Both the position numbers and the translations under genes were made by a program. Below are positions 1 to 7,876 of a stretch of DNA of 64,000 bases, piece after piece (within the stretch, counting starts at the first letter, position 1; each line of letters opens with the position of its first letter). Under the pieces are notes generated by a model. It searched no databases, was not told where the DNA came from, and saw nothing but the letters and a program-made list of their open reading frames with translations. The stretch is from NCBI RefSeq assembly GCF_036199905.1, contig NZ_CP108109.1, positions 5,951,501 through 6,015,500 on the forward strand, in the 5' to 3' direction. Source of the DNA: Streptomyces sp. NBC_00223 (GTDB lineage: Bacteria > Actinomycetota > Actinomycetes > Streptomycetales > Streptomycetaceae).

Positions 1-169
1 CGAGCGCGAGCTGCTCGACTACCTGCACCGTGAGCACAAGTCGCTGCTCACCGCGATCGTCGAGACCGGCAAGCTGCCGGACGAGACGGTCGAGGTGCTC
101 ACCGACGCCGTGGCCGCCTTCAAGAAGCAGTTCGAGACGTCCTCGGGCGCGCTGCTGGTCGAGGGCTGA
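1..169 (+). CDS. atpA: ATP synthase F1 subunit alpha, C-terminal end (partial)
   Basis: Only the last 55 codons lie in the window; the reading frame begins at base 2 and ends at a TGA at 167-169. The residues (ERELLDYLHREH... ending GALLVEG) match the helical C-terminal end of bacterial F1 alpha subunits. Alpha forms the alternating hexamer with beta in the cytoplasmic head of the H+-ATP synthase. The gamma subunit gene starts 2 bases after this stop, the standard atp operon order. Identity rests on this short tail plus the unambiguous downstream genes. Confidence 0.93.
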   Translation, partial: ERELLDYLHREHKSLLTAIVETGKLPDETVEVLTDAVAAFKKQFETSSGALLVEG

Positions 170-171
170 TC

Positions 172-1104
172 ATGGGCGCTCAGATTCGGGTCTACAAGCG
201 CCGGATCAAGTCCGTCACCGCCACCAAGAAGATCACCAAGGCGATGGAGATGATCGCGGCCTCGCGCATCGTCAAGGCGCAGCGCCAGGTGACCGCTTCC
301 TCCCCGTACGCCAAGGAACTCACCCGCGCGGTGACGGCGGTGGCGACCGGCTCCAACACCAAGCACGCCCTGACCACCGAGGCGGAGAACCCGACCCGGG
401 CCGCGGTCCTGCTCATCACGAGCGACCGCGGTCTGGCCGGCGGCTACTCGTCCAACGCGATCAAGGCGGCCGACCGGCTCATCGAGCGGCTGCGCGCGGA
501 GGGCAAGGAGGTCGACTCCTACCTCGTCGGCCGCAAGGCGGTGGCCTACTACGGCTTCCGTGAGCGCGAGGTCGCCCAGTCCTGGACCGGCTTCTCCGAC
601 AGCCCGACGTACGCCGACGCCAAGGCGGTGTCGACTCCGCTGATCGAGTCGGTGCTGGCCGAGACGGGCGACGGCGGCGTGGACGAGCTGCACATCGTCT
701 TCACGGAGTTCGTGTCGATGATGACGCAGACCCCGGTCGACCGGCGGCTGCTGCCGCTGTCGCTGACCGAGGTGTCGGCCTCCGGCGGCAAGGACGCTCA
801 GGACAGGCCCAAGGGGCAGGCGCTGCCGCTCTTCGAGTTCGAGCCGTCGGCGGAAGGCGTGCTCGACGCGCTGCTGCCGCGGTACGTCGAGAGCCGTGTC
901 TACAACGCGATGCTGCAGGCCGCCGCTTCCGAGCACGCGGCCCGCCGCCGTGCGATGAAGTCGGCGACCGACAACGCGGAAGACCTCATCAAGTCGCTCA
1001 CGCGGCTTGCCAATGCGGCCCGACAGGCCGACATCACCCAGGAAATCAGCGAGATCGTCGGCGGTGCCAGCGCTCTGGCCGATGCGAACGCGGGGAGTGA
1101 CTAA
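172..1104 (+). CDS. atpG: ATP synthase F1 subunit gamma
   Basis: This 310-residue protein is the rotor shaft of F1, coupling proton flow through F0 to catalysis in the alpha3beta3 head. It begins with the typical gamma sequence MGAQIRVYKRRIKSV, has the conserved TSDRGLAGGYSSN segment around residues 83-96, and ends in the long C-terminal helix (RRRAMKSATDNAEDLI and on) that inserts into the hexamer. The length is normal for actinobacterial gamma subunits. It lies 2 bp after atpA and 5 bp before atpD, so it is cotranscribed and probably translationally coupled. Confidence 0.98.
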   Translation: MGAQIRVYKRRIKSVTATKKITKAMEMIAASRIVKAQRQVTASSPYAKELTRAVTAVATGSNTKHALTTEAENPTRAAVLLITSDRGLAGGYSSNAIKAADRLIERLRAEGKEVDSYLVGRKAVAYYGFREREVAQSWTGFSDSPTYADAKAVSTPLIESVLAETGDGGVDELHIVFTEFVSMMTQTPVDRRLLPLSLTEVSASGGKDAQDRPKGQALPLFEFEPSAEGVLDALLPRYVESRVYNAMLQAAASEHAARRRAMKSATDNAEDLIKSLTRLANAARQADITQEISEIVGGASALADANAGSD

Positions 1105-1109
1105 CCACT

Positions 1110-2552
1110 ATGACCACCACTGTTGAAACCGCTACGGCCACCGGCCGCGTGGCGCGGGTCATCGGCCCGGTCGTCGACGTGGAGTTCCCCGTCGACGCGA
1201 TGCCCGAGATCTACAACGCGCTGCACGTCGACGTGGCCGACCCGGCCGAGGACGGCAAGCTCAAGACGCTGACCCTCGAGGTCGCGCAGCACCTCGGTGA
1301 CGGCCTGGTCCGCACCATCTCGATGCAGCCCACCGACGGTCTGGTCCGCCAGGCCCCGGTCACCGACACCGGCAACGGCATCACCGTGCCCGTCGGCGAC
1401 GTGACCAAGGGTCGCGTCTTCAACACCCTCGGCCAGATCCTGAACGACCCCGAGGCGGAGAGCCAGGTCACCGACCGCTGGACGATCCACCGCAAGGCCC
1501 CGGCCTTCGACCAGCTCGAGTCCAAGACCGAGATGTTCGAGACCGGCCTGAAGGTCGTCGACCTGCTGACCCCGTACGTCAAGGGCGGCAAGATCGGTCT
1601 GTTCGGCGGTGCCGGTGTCGGCAAGACCGTGCTCATCCAGGAAATGATCATGCGTGTGGCCAAGCTGCACGAGGGCGTTTCCGTGTTCGCCGGTGTCGGC
1701 GAGCGCACCCGTGAGGGCAACGACCTGATCGCGGAGATGGAGGAGTCCGGCGTTCTCGACAAGACCGCGCTGGTCTTCGGCCAGATGGACGAGCCCCCGG
1801 GCACCCGTCTGCGGGTCGCGCTGGCCGGTCTGACCATGGCGGAGTACTTCCGCGATGTGCAGAAGCAGGACGTGCTGTTCTTCATCGACAACATCTTCCG
1901 CTTCACCCAGGCCGGTTCCGAGGTCTCCACGCTGCTCGGCCGTATGCCGTCCGCGGTGGGTTACCAGCCGAACCTGGCGGACGAGATGGGTCAGCTCCAG
2001 GAGCGGATCACCTCGACCCGTGGTCACTCGATCACCTCGATGCAGGCGATCTACGTCCCCGCGGACGACCTGACCGACCCGGCCCCGGCGACCACCTTCG
2101 CCCACCTCGACGCGACGACCGTGCTTTCGCGGCCGATCTCGGAGAAGGGCATCTACCCCGCGGTGGACCCGCTGGACTCCACGTCCCGCATCCTGGACCC
2201 GCGCTACATCGCGCAGGACCACTACGACTGCGCCATGCGCGTCAAGGGAATCCTGCAGAAGTACAAGGACCTCCAGGACATCATCTCCATCCTCGGTATC
2301 GACGAACTCGGCGAAGAGGACAAGCTCACCGTCTTCCGCGCCCGCCGTATCGAGCGCTTCCTGTCGCAGAACACCCACGCGGCGAAGCAGTTCACCGGTG
2401 TCGACGGCTCCGACGTGTCGCTGGACGAGTCCATCTCGGCCTTCAACGCGATCGCCGACGGTGAGTTCGACCACTTCCCGGAGCAGGCGTTCTTCATGTG
2501 CGGTGGCCTGGAAGACCTCAAGGCCAACGCGGCCCGGCTCGGCGTCAACTGA
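1110..2552 (+). CDS. atpD: ATP synthase F1 subunit beta
   Basis: The 480-residue catalytic subunit of F1 makes ATP from ADP and phosphate on the cytoplasmic face of the membrane. The Walker A loop GGAGVGKT sits at about residues 166-173, followed by GERTREGND and the conserved segment around the adenine pocket. Near residue 400 the DELSEED loop appears as DELGEED, the lever that contacts gamma. It is full length, with no frameshift. It is followed by a 140-bp spacer with a strong hairpin before atpC, unlike the tight spacing upstream. Confidence 0.99.
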   Translation: MTTTVETATATGRVARVIGPVVDVEFPVDAMPEIYNALHVDVADPAEDGKLKTLTLEVAQHLGDGLVRTISMQPTDGLVRQAPVTDTGNGITVPVGDVTKGRVFNTLGQILNDPEAESQVTDRWTIHRKAPAFDQLESKTEMFETGLKVVDLLTPYVKGGKIGLFGGAGVGKTVLIQEMIMRVAKLHEGVSVFAGVGERTREGNDLIAEMEESGVLDKTALVFGQMDEPPGTRLRVALAGLTMAEYFRDVQKQDVLFFIDNIFRFTQAGSEVSTLLGRMPSAVGYQPNLADEMGQLQERITSTRGHSITSMQAIYVPADDLTDPAPATTFAHLDATTVLSRPISEKGIYPAVDPLDSTSRILDPRYIAQDHYDCAMRVKGILQKYKDLQDIISILGIDELGEEDKLTVFRARRIERFLSQNTHAAKQFTGVDGSDVSLDESISAFNAIADGEFDHFPEQAFFMCGGLEDLKANAARLGVN

Positions 2553-2574
2553 CCCGGGAAGCCCCGTACCCGTG

Positions 2575-2628
2575 AGAGGGGGGCGCCGGCGCCCCCTGGT
2601 GAAGCCCAGGGGCGTCCGCCCCCCTCTC
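2575..2628 (+). terminator. Nested hairpin between atpD and atpC
   Basis: The outer arms GAGAGGGGGCG (2575-2585) and CGCCCCCCTCTC (2617-2628) pair with one extra C. Inside them CGCCCCCTGG and CCAGGGGCG form a second stem closed by a short loop. The element lies 22 bases after the atpD stop and about 65 bases before the atpC start. There is no U-tract. It could be a partial terminator, an RNA-processing site or a stability element that lowers atpC expression relative to atpD; the sequence cannot distinguish these. Confidence 0.6.
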
Positions 2629-2692
2629 GCACCCCTTATTCTGTGTCCTACGCACCTCTCGCAAGCGGTGGGTGCCGAACCGAGGAGCCGTC

Positions 2693-3067
2693 TTGGCCGA
2701 TATTCACGTCGAGGTGGTGGCCGCGGACCGCAGCATCTGGTCCGGGGAGGCCGCCATGGTCATCGCCCGTACCCTGTCGGGTGACATCGGCATCATGCCG
2801 GGCCACCAGCCGCTGCTCGGTGTGCTGCAGTCCAGCCCGGTGACGGTACGCACCAGCGACGGCGGCACCGTCGTCGTCGCCGTGCACGGCGGGTTCATCT
2901 CCTTCGCCGACAACAAGCTCTCGGTCCTGGCCGAGGTCGCCGAGCTGTCCGACGAGATCGATGTCGCGCGGGCCGAGCAGGCGCTCACCCGGGCCAAGTC
3001 GGAGTCCGACGAGGGCGGCGAGCGCAGGGCCGAGGTCAGGCTGGCCGCCGCGGCGGGCGCGCACTGA
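2693..3067 (+). CDS. atpC: ATP synthase F1 subunit epsilon
   Basis: This is the 124-residue epsilon subunit, which caps the rotor and inhibits ATP hydrolysis. The N-terminal beta-sandwich contains the family motif GDIGIMPGHQPLLG, followed by VHGGFISFADNKLSVLAE; a helical C-terminus runs to the end. I place the start at TTG 2693 because CGAGGAG lies 5 bases upstream and the first residues (ADIHVEVVAADR) fit the family. A GTG at 2672 would add seven residues with no homology. It is the last gene of the atp operon, with a strong hairpin downstream. Confidence 0.96.
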   Translation: MADIHVEVVAADRSIWSGEAAMVIARTLSGDIGIMPGHQPLLGVLQSSPVTVRTSDGGTVVVAVHGGFISFADNKLSVLAEVAELSDEIDVARAEQALTRAKSESDEGGERRAEVRLAAAAGAH

Positions 3068-3115
3068 CCGCACACCGGCGCAATCCCGCACCACCAGGTG
3101 CGGCACGCAGGACCA

Positions 3116-3155
3116 CGGCGCCGCGGACCGCCCTTCGGGGTGGTCCGCGGCGCCG
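3116..3155 (+). terminator. Strong hairpin after atpC
   Basis: A perfect 14-bp stem (CGGCGCCGCGGACC with its complement) encloses a second CCC/GGG stem capped by a TTCG tetraloop. It begins about 50 bases after the atpC stop and precedes the DUF2550 gene. The very stable stem without a U-run is typical of Streptomyces terminators, and it probably ends the ATP synthase transcript. Confidence 0.75.
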
Positions 3156-3199
3156 ATAGCAAGGGCGGCAACCATTCCTAGGTGAGGAGGTCGGTGGAC

Positions 3200-3646
3200 A
3201 TGTTCCTCACCTTGGACGTGGGCGGCGGGGTCATCGCCGCTGTGCTGCTGGGACTTTTCCTCCTCGGGCTGCGCAGGCGGCTCATCCAGCGCCCCGGCGG
3301 CACCTTCGACTGCAGTCTGCGGCTCGCGCCTCCGGAGGACGCCGAGCCCGGCGGCAAGGGCTGGGTGTACGGGGTCGCCCGCTACAGCGGTGACCGGGTC
3401 GAGTGGTTCCGGGTCTTCTCCTACGCCTTCCGGCCGCGGCGGTCGCTGGACCGGCCGGCGATCGAGGTGCTGGGCCGCAGGGACCCGCAGGGTTCGGAGG
3501 AGCTGGCGCTGCTCTCGGACGCGGTGGTGCTCGCGTGTGCCCACCGGGGTACGCGGCTTGAGCTGGCGATGAGCGACGACGCGCTCACGGGTTTTCTCGC
3601 CTGGCTGGAGGCGGCTCCGCCCGGTCAGCGCGTCAACGTGGCGTAG
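3200..3646 (+). CDS. DUF2550 family single-pass membrane protein
   Basis: This 148-residue protein has one N-terminal hydrophobic segment (about residues 5-22, rich in Val, Ile, Ala and Leu) followed by RRRLIQR, which predicts a membrane anchor with a cytoplasmic domain. The soluble part (GTFDCSLR, GWVYGVARY, EWFRVFSY and a C-terminal FLAWLEAAPPGQRVNVA) matches the DUF2550 proteins that follow the atp operon in streptomycetes and mycobacteria. The function is unknown. ATG 3200 is chosen because AGGAGG ends 9 bases before it; GTG 3182 or 3194 are alternatives. Confidence 0.88.
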   Translation: MFLTLDVGGGVIAAVLLGLFLLGLRRRLIQRPGGTFDCSLRLAPPEDAEPGGKGWVYGVARYSGDRVEWFRVFSYAFRPRRSLDRPAIEVLGRRDPQGSEELALLSDAVVLACAHRGTRLELAMSDDALTGFLAWLEAAPPGQRVNVA

Positions 3647-3792
3647 CGGGCTCTTTCCCCCTCGGCGCGGCCGCGTACGGGCGGTGGCGCGACCTCATGG
3701 GTGGGACCGAGACCGGGAGCCGACGGGCGGCGTTGTCGACCCCCGGTCGTCCCGGGGAGGTCCCCGCAGCCTAGAAAGGTCTGGACCACCGG

Positions 3793-4720
3793 TCAAGAGG
3801 TCTGGACCAAACCGACCTCCCGGGCCAGTACCGCGGCCTGCGCCCTGCTGCGCAGCCCCAGCTTGGAAGGTCAGGCCGGTGCTCTGCGCGGTCCGCGCGT
3901 GGTCGACGAGGGTGTCCACCGCGTCCAGGCTGGGCGCGGTGGTCGGTACGGGGTCGCCGCCGGTGTCGGAGTCCCGCAGCAGGCCGATCAGCCGGCGCAT
4001 CTCGGCCAGGCCCAGCACGCTGTTCTCCCGGATGACGCCGAGGGCGTCCCTGGCCGGGCCCTCGCGCGGGTCCACGCTCAGCGCGGCCGTGGAGTGGATC
4101 GCGATGGCCGACAGGTGGTTGGCCACCAGGTCGTGCAGTTCGCGGGCCATCCGGGCCCGCTCGGAGGACACCGCCTCGCGCCGGTCCAGCTCGGCCAGCA
4201 GCGCGGTCTGCTCGGCCCGCAGCGTCGCCGCGTCCGCGGCGTCCCGGTGCTGGCGGACGATCAGCCCGGTCCAGGCGGGCGCCACCAGGATCAGCGCGGC
4301 GATCAGCCCGCCCACCAGCGCTTCCGGGTCGAGCCGGACCGCGGCCAGCGTCACGGTCGTCACCGAGGTGAACGCGACGGCGAGCACGGGTACGACACGG
4401 GCGGTGCGGCGGGAGCCGTACAGCACGGCCGCGTACACCACGTCGGTGAACATCACCACGGTGACCAGCAGCGAGCCGATCACCATGTCCACGCACACCG
4501 CGAGGAAGCCGGCCGACAGCGCCACGGCGGGCCCGGCGCGGCGGTACGCCTCGCAGGCCGCCATCACGCCCAGCGGCAGCAGCGTCAGCCAGGTGTGGTT
4601 CTCGCCGGGGTGGTGTCCGTCCGTCACCCGCCCGAACACCCACATCACCAGCCCGCCGAGCAGTCCGGCGCCCGCGATCACCAGATCGTCCCGCGCCGGC
4701 CGCCCCACCCTCGCACCCAT
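3793..4720 (-). pseudogene. Two-component system remnant: histidine kinase fused out of frame to a response-regulator tail
   Basis: Read from 4720 leftward, the gene encodes the front of a NarL-type sensor kinase: several membrane helices, then the HisKA_3 dimerisation region with the phospho-acceptor box ARELHDLVANHLSAIAIHS. After STGLTF (about 3868) the kinase homology stops and no ATP-binding domain follows. In another frame, immediately after this point (3864 to the TGA at 3793-3795), the DNA encodes KLGLRSRAQAAVLAREVGLV, the typical C-terminus of the LuxR DNA-binding domain of the partner regulator. About 1 kb encoding the kinase ATPase domain and most of the regulator appears to have been deleted. 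The kinase frame itself reads on to 3695 with no homology. A kinase without its ATP domain cannot phosphorylate, so I call this a pseudogene. Confidence 0.8.
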
Positions 4721-4860
4721 CCCCCCATCACAACACGCCCCCCACCTCCCGCGTCGCCCCCAGGGACGACTCCACGGGTACATCGAAAGGGGGATGGCCG
4801 GGCGCCGGGCCCTGGCTAGTATGACGTGGTAGGCGTATTACGTAGGAAGAGGAGGGTGGG

Positions 4861-5106
4861 ATGAAGCTCAACGCGAAGGGTCAGCTCACGATCCCGGCCG
4901 CGCTGCGCGCGAAGTACGGGATGCACGAGGGCGACGAGGTCGATGTCATCGAGGAGGGCGGTGCCCTGCGGATCGTGCGGGTGGCCGGGACGGGCAGCCA
5001 TGGGGAGCGGCTGGCGCGGCGGCTGCGCGGGAGCGCCACGGCCCGGGACCTGCGGGGAATGACGACGGACGAGCTGATGGGACTCCTGCGTGGCGACGAC
5101 GAATAG
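4861..5106 (+). CDS. AbrB/MazE-type antitoxin
   Basis: This 81-residue protein opens with a SpoVT-AbrB swapped-hairpin DNA-binding domain (KGQLTIPAALRAKYGMHEGDEVDV, residues about 6-30). The C-terminal tail is charged and ends in TDELMGLLRGDDE, the part that usually wraps the cognate toxin. A GGAAGAGGAGGG ribosome site stands just upstream of ATG 4861. The downstream PIN-domain gene overlaps it by 17 bases, so the two are translated together. Such antitoxins normally repress their own promoter with the toxin bound. Assignment as VapB-like follows from domain and partner. Confidence 0.88.
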   Translation: MKLNAKGQLTIPAALRAKYGMHEGDEVDVIEEGGALRIVRVAGTGSHGERLARRLRGSATARDLRGMTTDELMGLLRGDDE

Positions 5107-5548
5107 GGCGCTGCGGGTGGTCGGGGAGGGGCCCTCAGGACGCGGTCCGACCACGCTGGTCGACTCCTGCGTGTTGTTCGACCTGGTGCTGGACGACCCG
5201 GCCTGGGGGCAGTGGTCGGCCACCGCCCTGGCGGCGGCCGCCGACGAGGGCCCACTGGTGATCAACCCGGTCGTCTACGCGGAGGTGTCGGTCGGCTTCG
5301 ACTCGGTGGAGGTCCTCGACTCGGTGCTGCCCGCCGCCGACTATCTGCGCGAGGAACTGCCGTATGCGGCGGGCTTTCTGGCCGGCAAGGCGTTTCTGCG
5401 CTACCGCAGGTCCGGCGGTGCGAAGACATCCCCGCTGCCGGACTTCTACATCGGCGCCCACGCGGCCGTGTCGGGCCACCGGCTGCTCACCCGTGACAAG
5501 GCCCGCTATGCGACGTACTTCCCGACGATCACCCTGATCGCGCCCTGA
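5090..5548 (+). CDS. VapC-type PIN-domain ribonuclease toxin
   Basis: This 152-residue PIN-domain protein is likely an RNase toxin neutralised by the preceding antitoxin. The acidic active-site positions are visible: Asp in TTLVDSCVLFD, Glu in NPVVYAEVSVGF and Asp in LLTRDKARYATYFPTI, with DFYIGAHAAVSGH before it as in the VapC family. GTG 5090 overlaps the antitoxin frame. The conserved core only begins near residue 20, so a later start is possible. The length is normal with no lesion. Targets cannot be predicted from sequence. Confidence 0.86.
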   Translation: MATTNRALRVVGEGPSGRGPTTLVDSCVLFDLVLDDPAWGQWSATALAAAADEGPLVINPVVYAEVSVGFDSVEVLDSVLPAADYLREELPYAAGFLAGKAFLRYRRSGGAKTSPLPDFYIGAHAAVSGHRLLTRDKARYATYFPTITLIAP

Positions 5549-5637
5549 CCGCTGATTCCCTCACGATCGTGGCCGCGACCTACAGCATCTGGCCGAAGCG
5601 CGAGCCCGGCTGACAGTCCCTCGGGGTCCTGTCGGCC

Positions 5638-6210
5638 TCAGCGGTTCTCGCCCGGGACCCACAGGATGTCGCCCTGCTCGCGGTTGGCCGTACGCGCCAG
5701 GATGAACAGCAGGTCGGAGAGCCGGTTGAGGTAGGTCGCCGTCAGCGGGTTCATCGTCTCCGCGTGCTCGGCCAGCGCGGCCCACGTCGAGCGCTCCGCC
5801 CGGCGCACGATCGTGCACGCCTGGTGGAGCAGCGCGGCGCCCGGAGTGCCGCCGGGCAGGATGAAGCTGCGCAGCTTGTCCAGGTCGGCCAGAAAGCGGT
5901 CGCACTCCGCTTCGAGCCGGTCCACGTACGACTGCTCGACCCGCAGCGGCGGGTACTTGGGGTCGGGGACCACCGGCGTGGCGAGGTCCGCGCCCACGTC
6001 GAAGAGGTCGTTCTGGACGCGGACCAGGACCTTCACCACGTCCGCGGACAGCCCGCCGAGCGCGAGGGCCACCCCGAGCGCCGCGTTCGCCTCGTTCGCG
6101 TCGGCGTACGCGCCGATCCTCGGATCCGTCTTCGCCGTACGGCTCATGTCGCCCAGCGCGGTCGTGCCGTCGTCGCCGGTGCGCGTGTAGATGCGGGTGA
6201 GATTGACCAT
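5638..6210 (-). CDS. Cob(I)alamin adenosyltransferase, PduO type
   Basis: This 190-residue enzyme transfers the adenosyl group of ATP to cob(I)alamin, giving coenzyme B12. The N-terminal ATP-binding motif (RIYTRTGDDGTTALG, residues 6-20) and the later conserved blocks (CTIVRRAERSTWA and YLNRLSDLLFILAR) are those of the PduO family. The start ATG at 6210 is followed directly by the family N-terminus. The gene is divergent from the hydroxyacyl-CoA dehydrogenase. It supplies the cofactor needed by B12-dependent mutases such as IcmA, encoded 48 kb downstream. No lesion is seen. Confidence 0.95.
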   Translation of the reverse strand: MVNLTRIYTRTGDDGTTALGDMSRTAKTDPRIGAYADANEANAALGVALALGGLSADVVKVLVRVQNDLFDVGADLATPVVPDPKYPPLRVEQSYVDRLEAECDRFLADLDKLRSFILPGGTPGAALLHQACTIVRRAERSTWAALAEHAETMNPLTATYLNRLSDLLFILARTANREQGDILWVPGENR

Positions 6211-6372
6211 GCGGCGAGCGTAGGCCCTGCCGGGCCGGTCCGCCCGTCCCCAACTGTGCGACCAACGACACACGGTGACGCACCCGACATCATGCTGCGC
6301 CCGGTGGTGAACGGGCGTTAGGGTCCGGCCAGATACCCCAACGACGGATACTTCAATGGAGAGGTGTGTGCC

Positions 6373-7221
6373 GTGGCGAAGAAGCTCGCCGTCATCGGAG
6401 CCGGCCTGATGGGCGCCGGAATCGCGCAGGTGTCCGCCCAGGCGGGTTACGAGGTGGTCCTGCGGGATGTCACGGACGAGGCGCTGGCGCGCGGCCGCGA
6501 CGGAATCCGGGCGTCGTACGAGAAGTTCGTCGCCAAGGGCAAGCTCGCCGCCGAGGACGCCGAGGCCGCGCTCGCCCGGATCACCACCACCACGGACCTG
6601 GACGCCGTCGCGGACGCGGACCTCGTGGTGGAGGCGGTCTTCGAGAAGATCGAGGTCAAGCAGGAGATCTTCCGTACGCTCGACCGTCTGGTGGGCGACG
6701 ACACCGTTCTGGCCTCCAACACCTCCGCCATCCCGATCACCAAGATCGCCGCGGCCACCGAGCGCCCGGAGCGGGTGGTCGGCACGCACTTCTTCTCGCC
6801 GGTCCCGCTGATGCAGCTGTGCGAACTCGTCCGCGGCTACAAGACCAGTGACGACACCCTCGCCCGCGCCCGGGAGTTCGCCGAGGGCGTCGGCAAGACC
6901 TGTGTCGTCGTCAACCGCGACGTCGCCGGCTTCGTCACCACCCGGCTGATCTCGGCGCTGGTCGTCGAGGCGATCAAGCTCTACGAGTCCGGGGTCGCCT
7001 CCGCCGAGGACATCGACCTGGCCTGCAAGCTCGGCTTCGGCCACGCGATGGGCCCGCTGGCCACCACCGACCTGACCGGCGTGGACATCCTGCTGCACGC
7101 CACCGGCAACATCTACACCGAGTCGCAGGACGAGAAGTTCGCCCCGCCGGAGCTCATGCGGCGGATGGTCGACGCGGGCGACCTCGGGCGCAAGACCGGT
7201 CAAGGGTTCTACCCGTACTAA
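6373..7221 (+). CDS. 3-hydroxybutyryl-CoA dehydrogenase
   Basis: This 282-residue NAD(P)-dependent enzyme interconverts acetoacetyl-CoA and 3-hydroxybutyryl-CoA. The Rossmann motif GAGLMGAGIAQ lies near the N-terminus. The active-site histidine region GTHFFSPVPLMQLCELV and the C-terminal helical domain with GPLATTDLTGVDILLH and GRKTGQGFYPY are intact. GTG 6373 is preferred because GGAGAGG ends 8 bases upstream; an in-frame GTG at 6364 would overlap that site. With the thiolase at 35 kb and IcmA at 54 kb it fits C4 acyl-CoA metabolism. Confidence 0.95.
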   Translation: MAKKLAVIGAGLMGAGIAQVSAQAGYEVVLRDVTDEALARGRDGIRASYEKFVAKGKLAAEDAEAALARITTTTDLDAVADADLVVEAVFEKIEVKQEIFRTLDRLVGDDTVLASNTSAIPITKIAAATERPERVVGTHFFSPVPLMQLCELVRGYKTSDDTLARAREFAEGVGKTCVVVNRDVAGFVTTRLISALVVEAIKLYESGVASAEDIDLACKLGFGHAMGPLATTDLTGVDILLHATGNIYTESQDEKFAPPELMRRMVDAGDLGRKTGQGFYPY

Positions 7222-7394
7222 CCCGCGTCACTCGGACGAGTGAATTCGGTATCGGTTCGCCCACAGACGGCAACTTCTCTATACGACGGACCGTCAGTTG
7301 TGTGAAGACAGACGGATTCGTGCCGTCTTGACGGCGGTCCTTCGTACCGTCCCACGGCGGTCACGGTGCACGCCATCGCTTCCGGGGAGTGACT

Positions 7395-7694
7395 ATGCAC
7401 ATCAGGGGCGACCACGCCGAGCTGGTCGTCGGGGGGCGCCTCGACGTCCGCAGCGCGGCGGACGCCCGTACGGCACTGCACACCGCGGTCGACTCCGGCC
7501 GCGGTGACCTCGTCCTCGACCTGACCGAGCTGGACTCCTGGGACGCGACCGGCCTCGGCGTCATCATGGGCGCGCACCGGCGCGCCGGGCGCGTCAACCG
7601 GAGGCTGGTGCTGCGCGGGGTGCCGCCGCAGATGCAGCGACTGCTCATCGCCACCCGACTGCATCGAATCCTCGCGATCGAGGCGGAAAGGTGA
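7395..7694 (+). CDS. STAS-domain protein (anti-anti-sigma-like)
   Basis: This 99-residue single STAS domain resembles anti-sigma-factor antagonists. The core strand-loop LVLDLTELDSWDATGLGVIMGAH (about residues 39-61) contains the phosphorylation-loop position, here Thr in DATGLG rather than the common Ser. ATG 7395 follows GGGGAG by 5 bases; an upstream GTG at 7389 overlaps that site. No anti-sigma kinase or sigma factor is adjacent, so its partner is unknown. The next gene downstream encodes a P-loop membrane protein in the same orientation after a 182-bp gap. Confidence 0.88.
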   Translation: MHIRGDHAELVVGGRLDVRSAADARTALHTAVDSGRGDLVLDLTELDSWDATGLGVIMGAHRRAGRVNRRLVLRGVPPQMQRLLIATRLHRILAIEAER

Positions 7695-7876
7695 CGTAAG
7701 GGCGGCGCGGGACCCCCGGCCCTTCATGGATACTGTGCGAGCCTCTAGAGTTTGCGCATCATGGCCAGGAGGCGTGCCACCCCGTACGCCGGAGAAGGGA
7801 ATCGGGCCGTCCGCCGCGCGGGCACACCGTGGCCCGAGGAAGCTCCCGTATGTGACGCACCTGGGGGGCGTACGAC

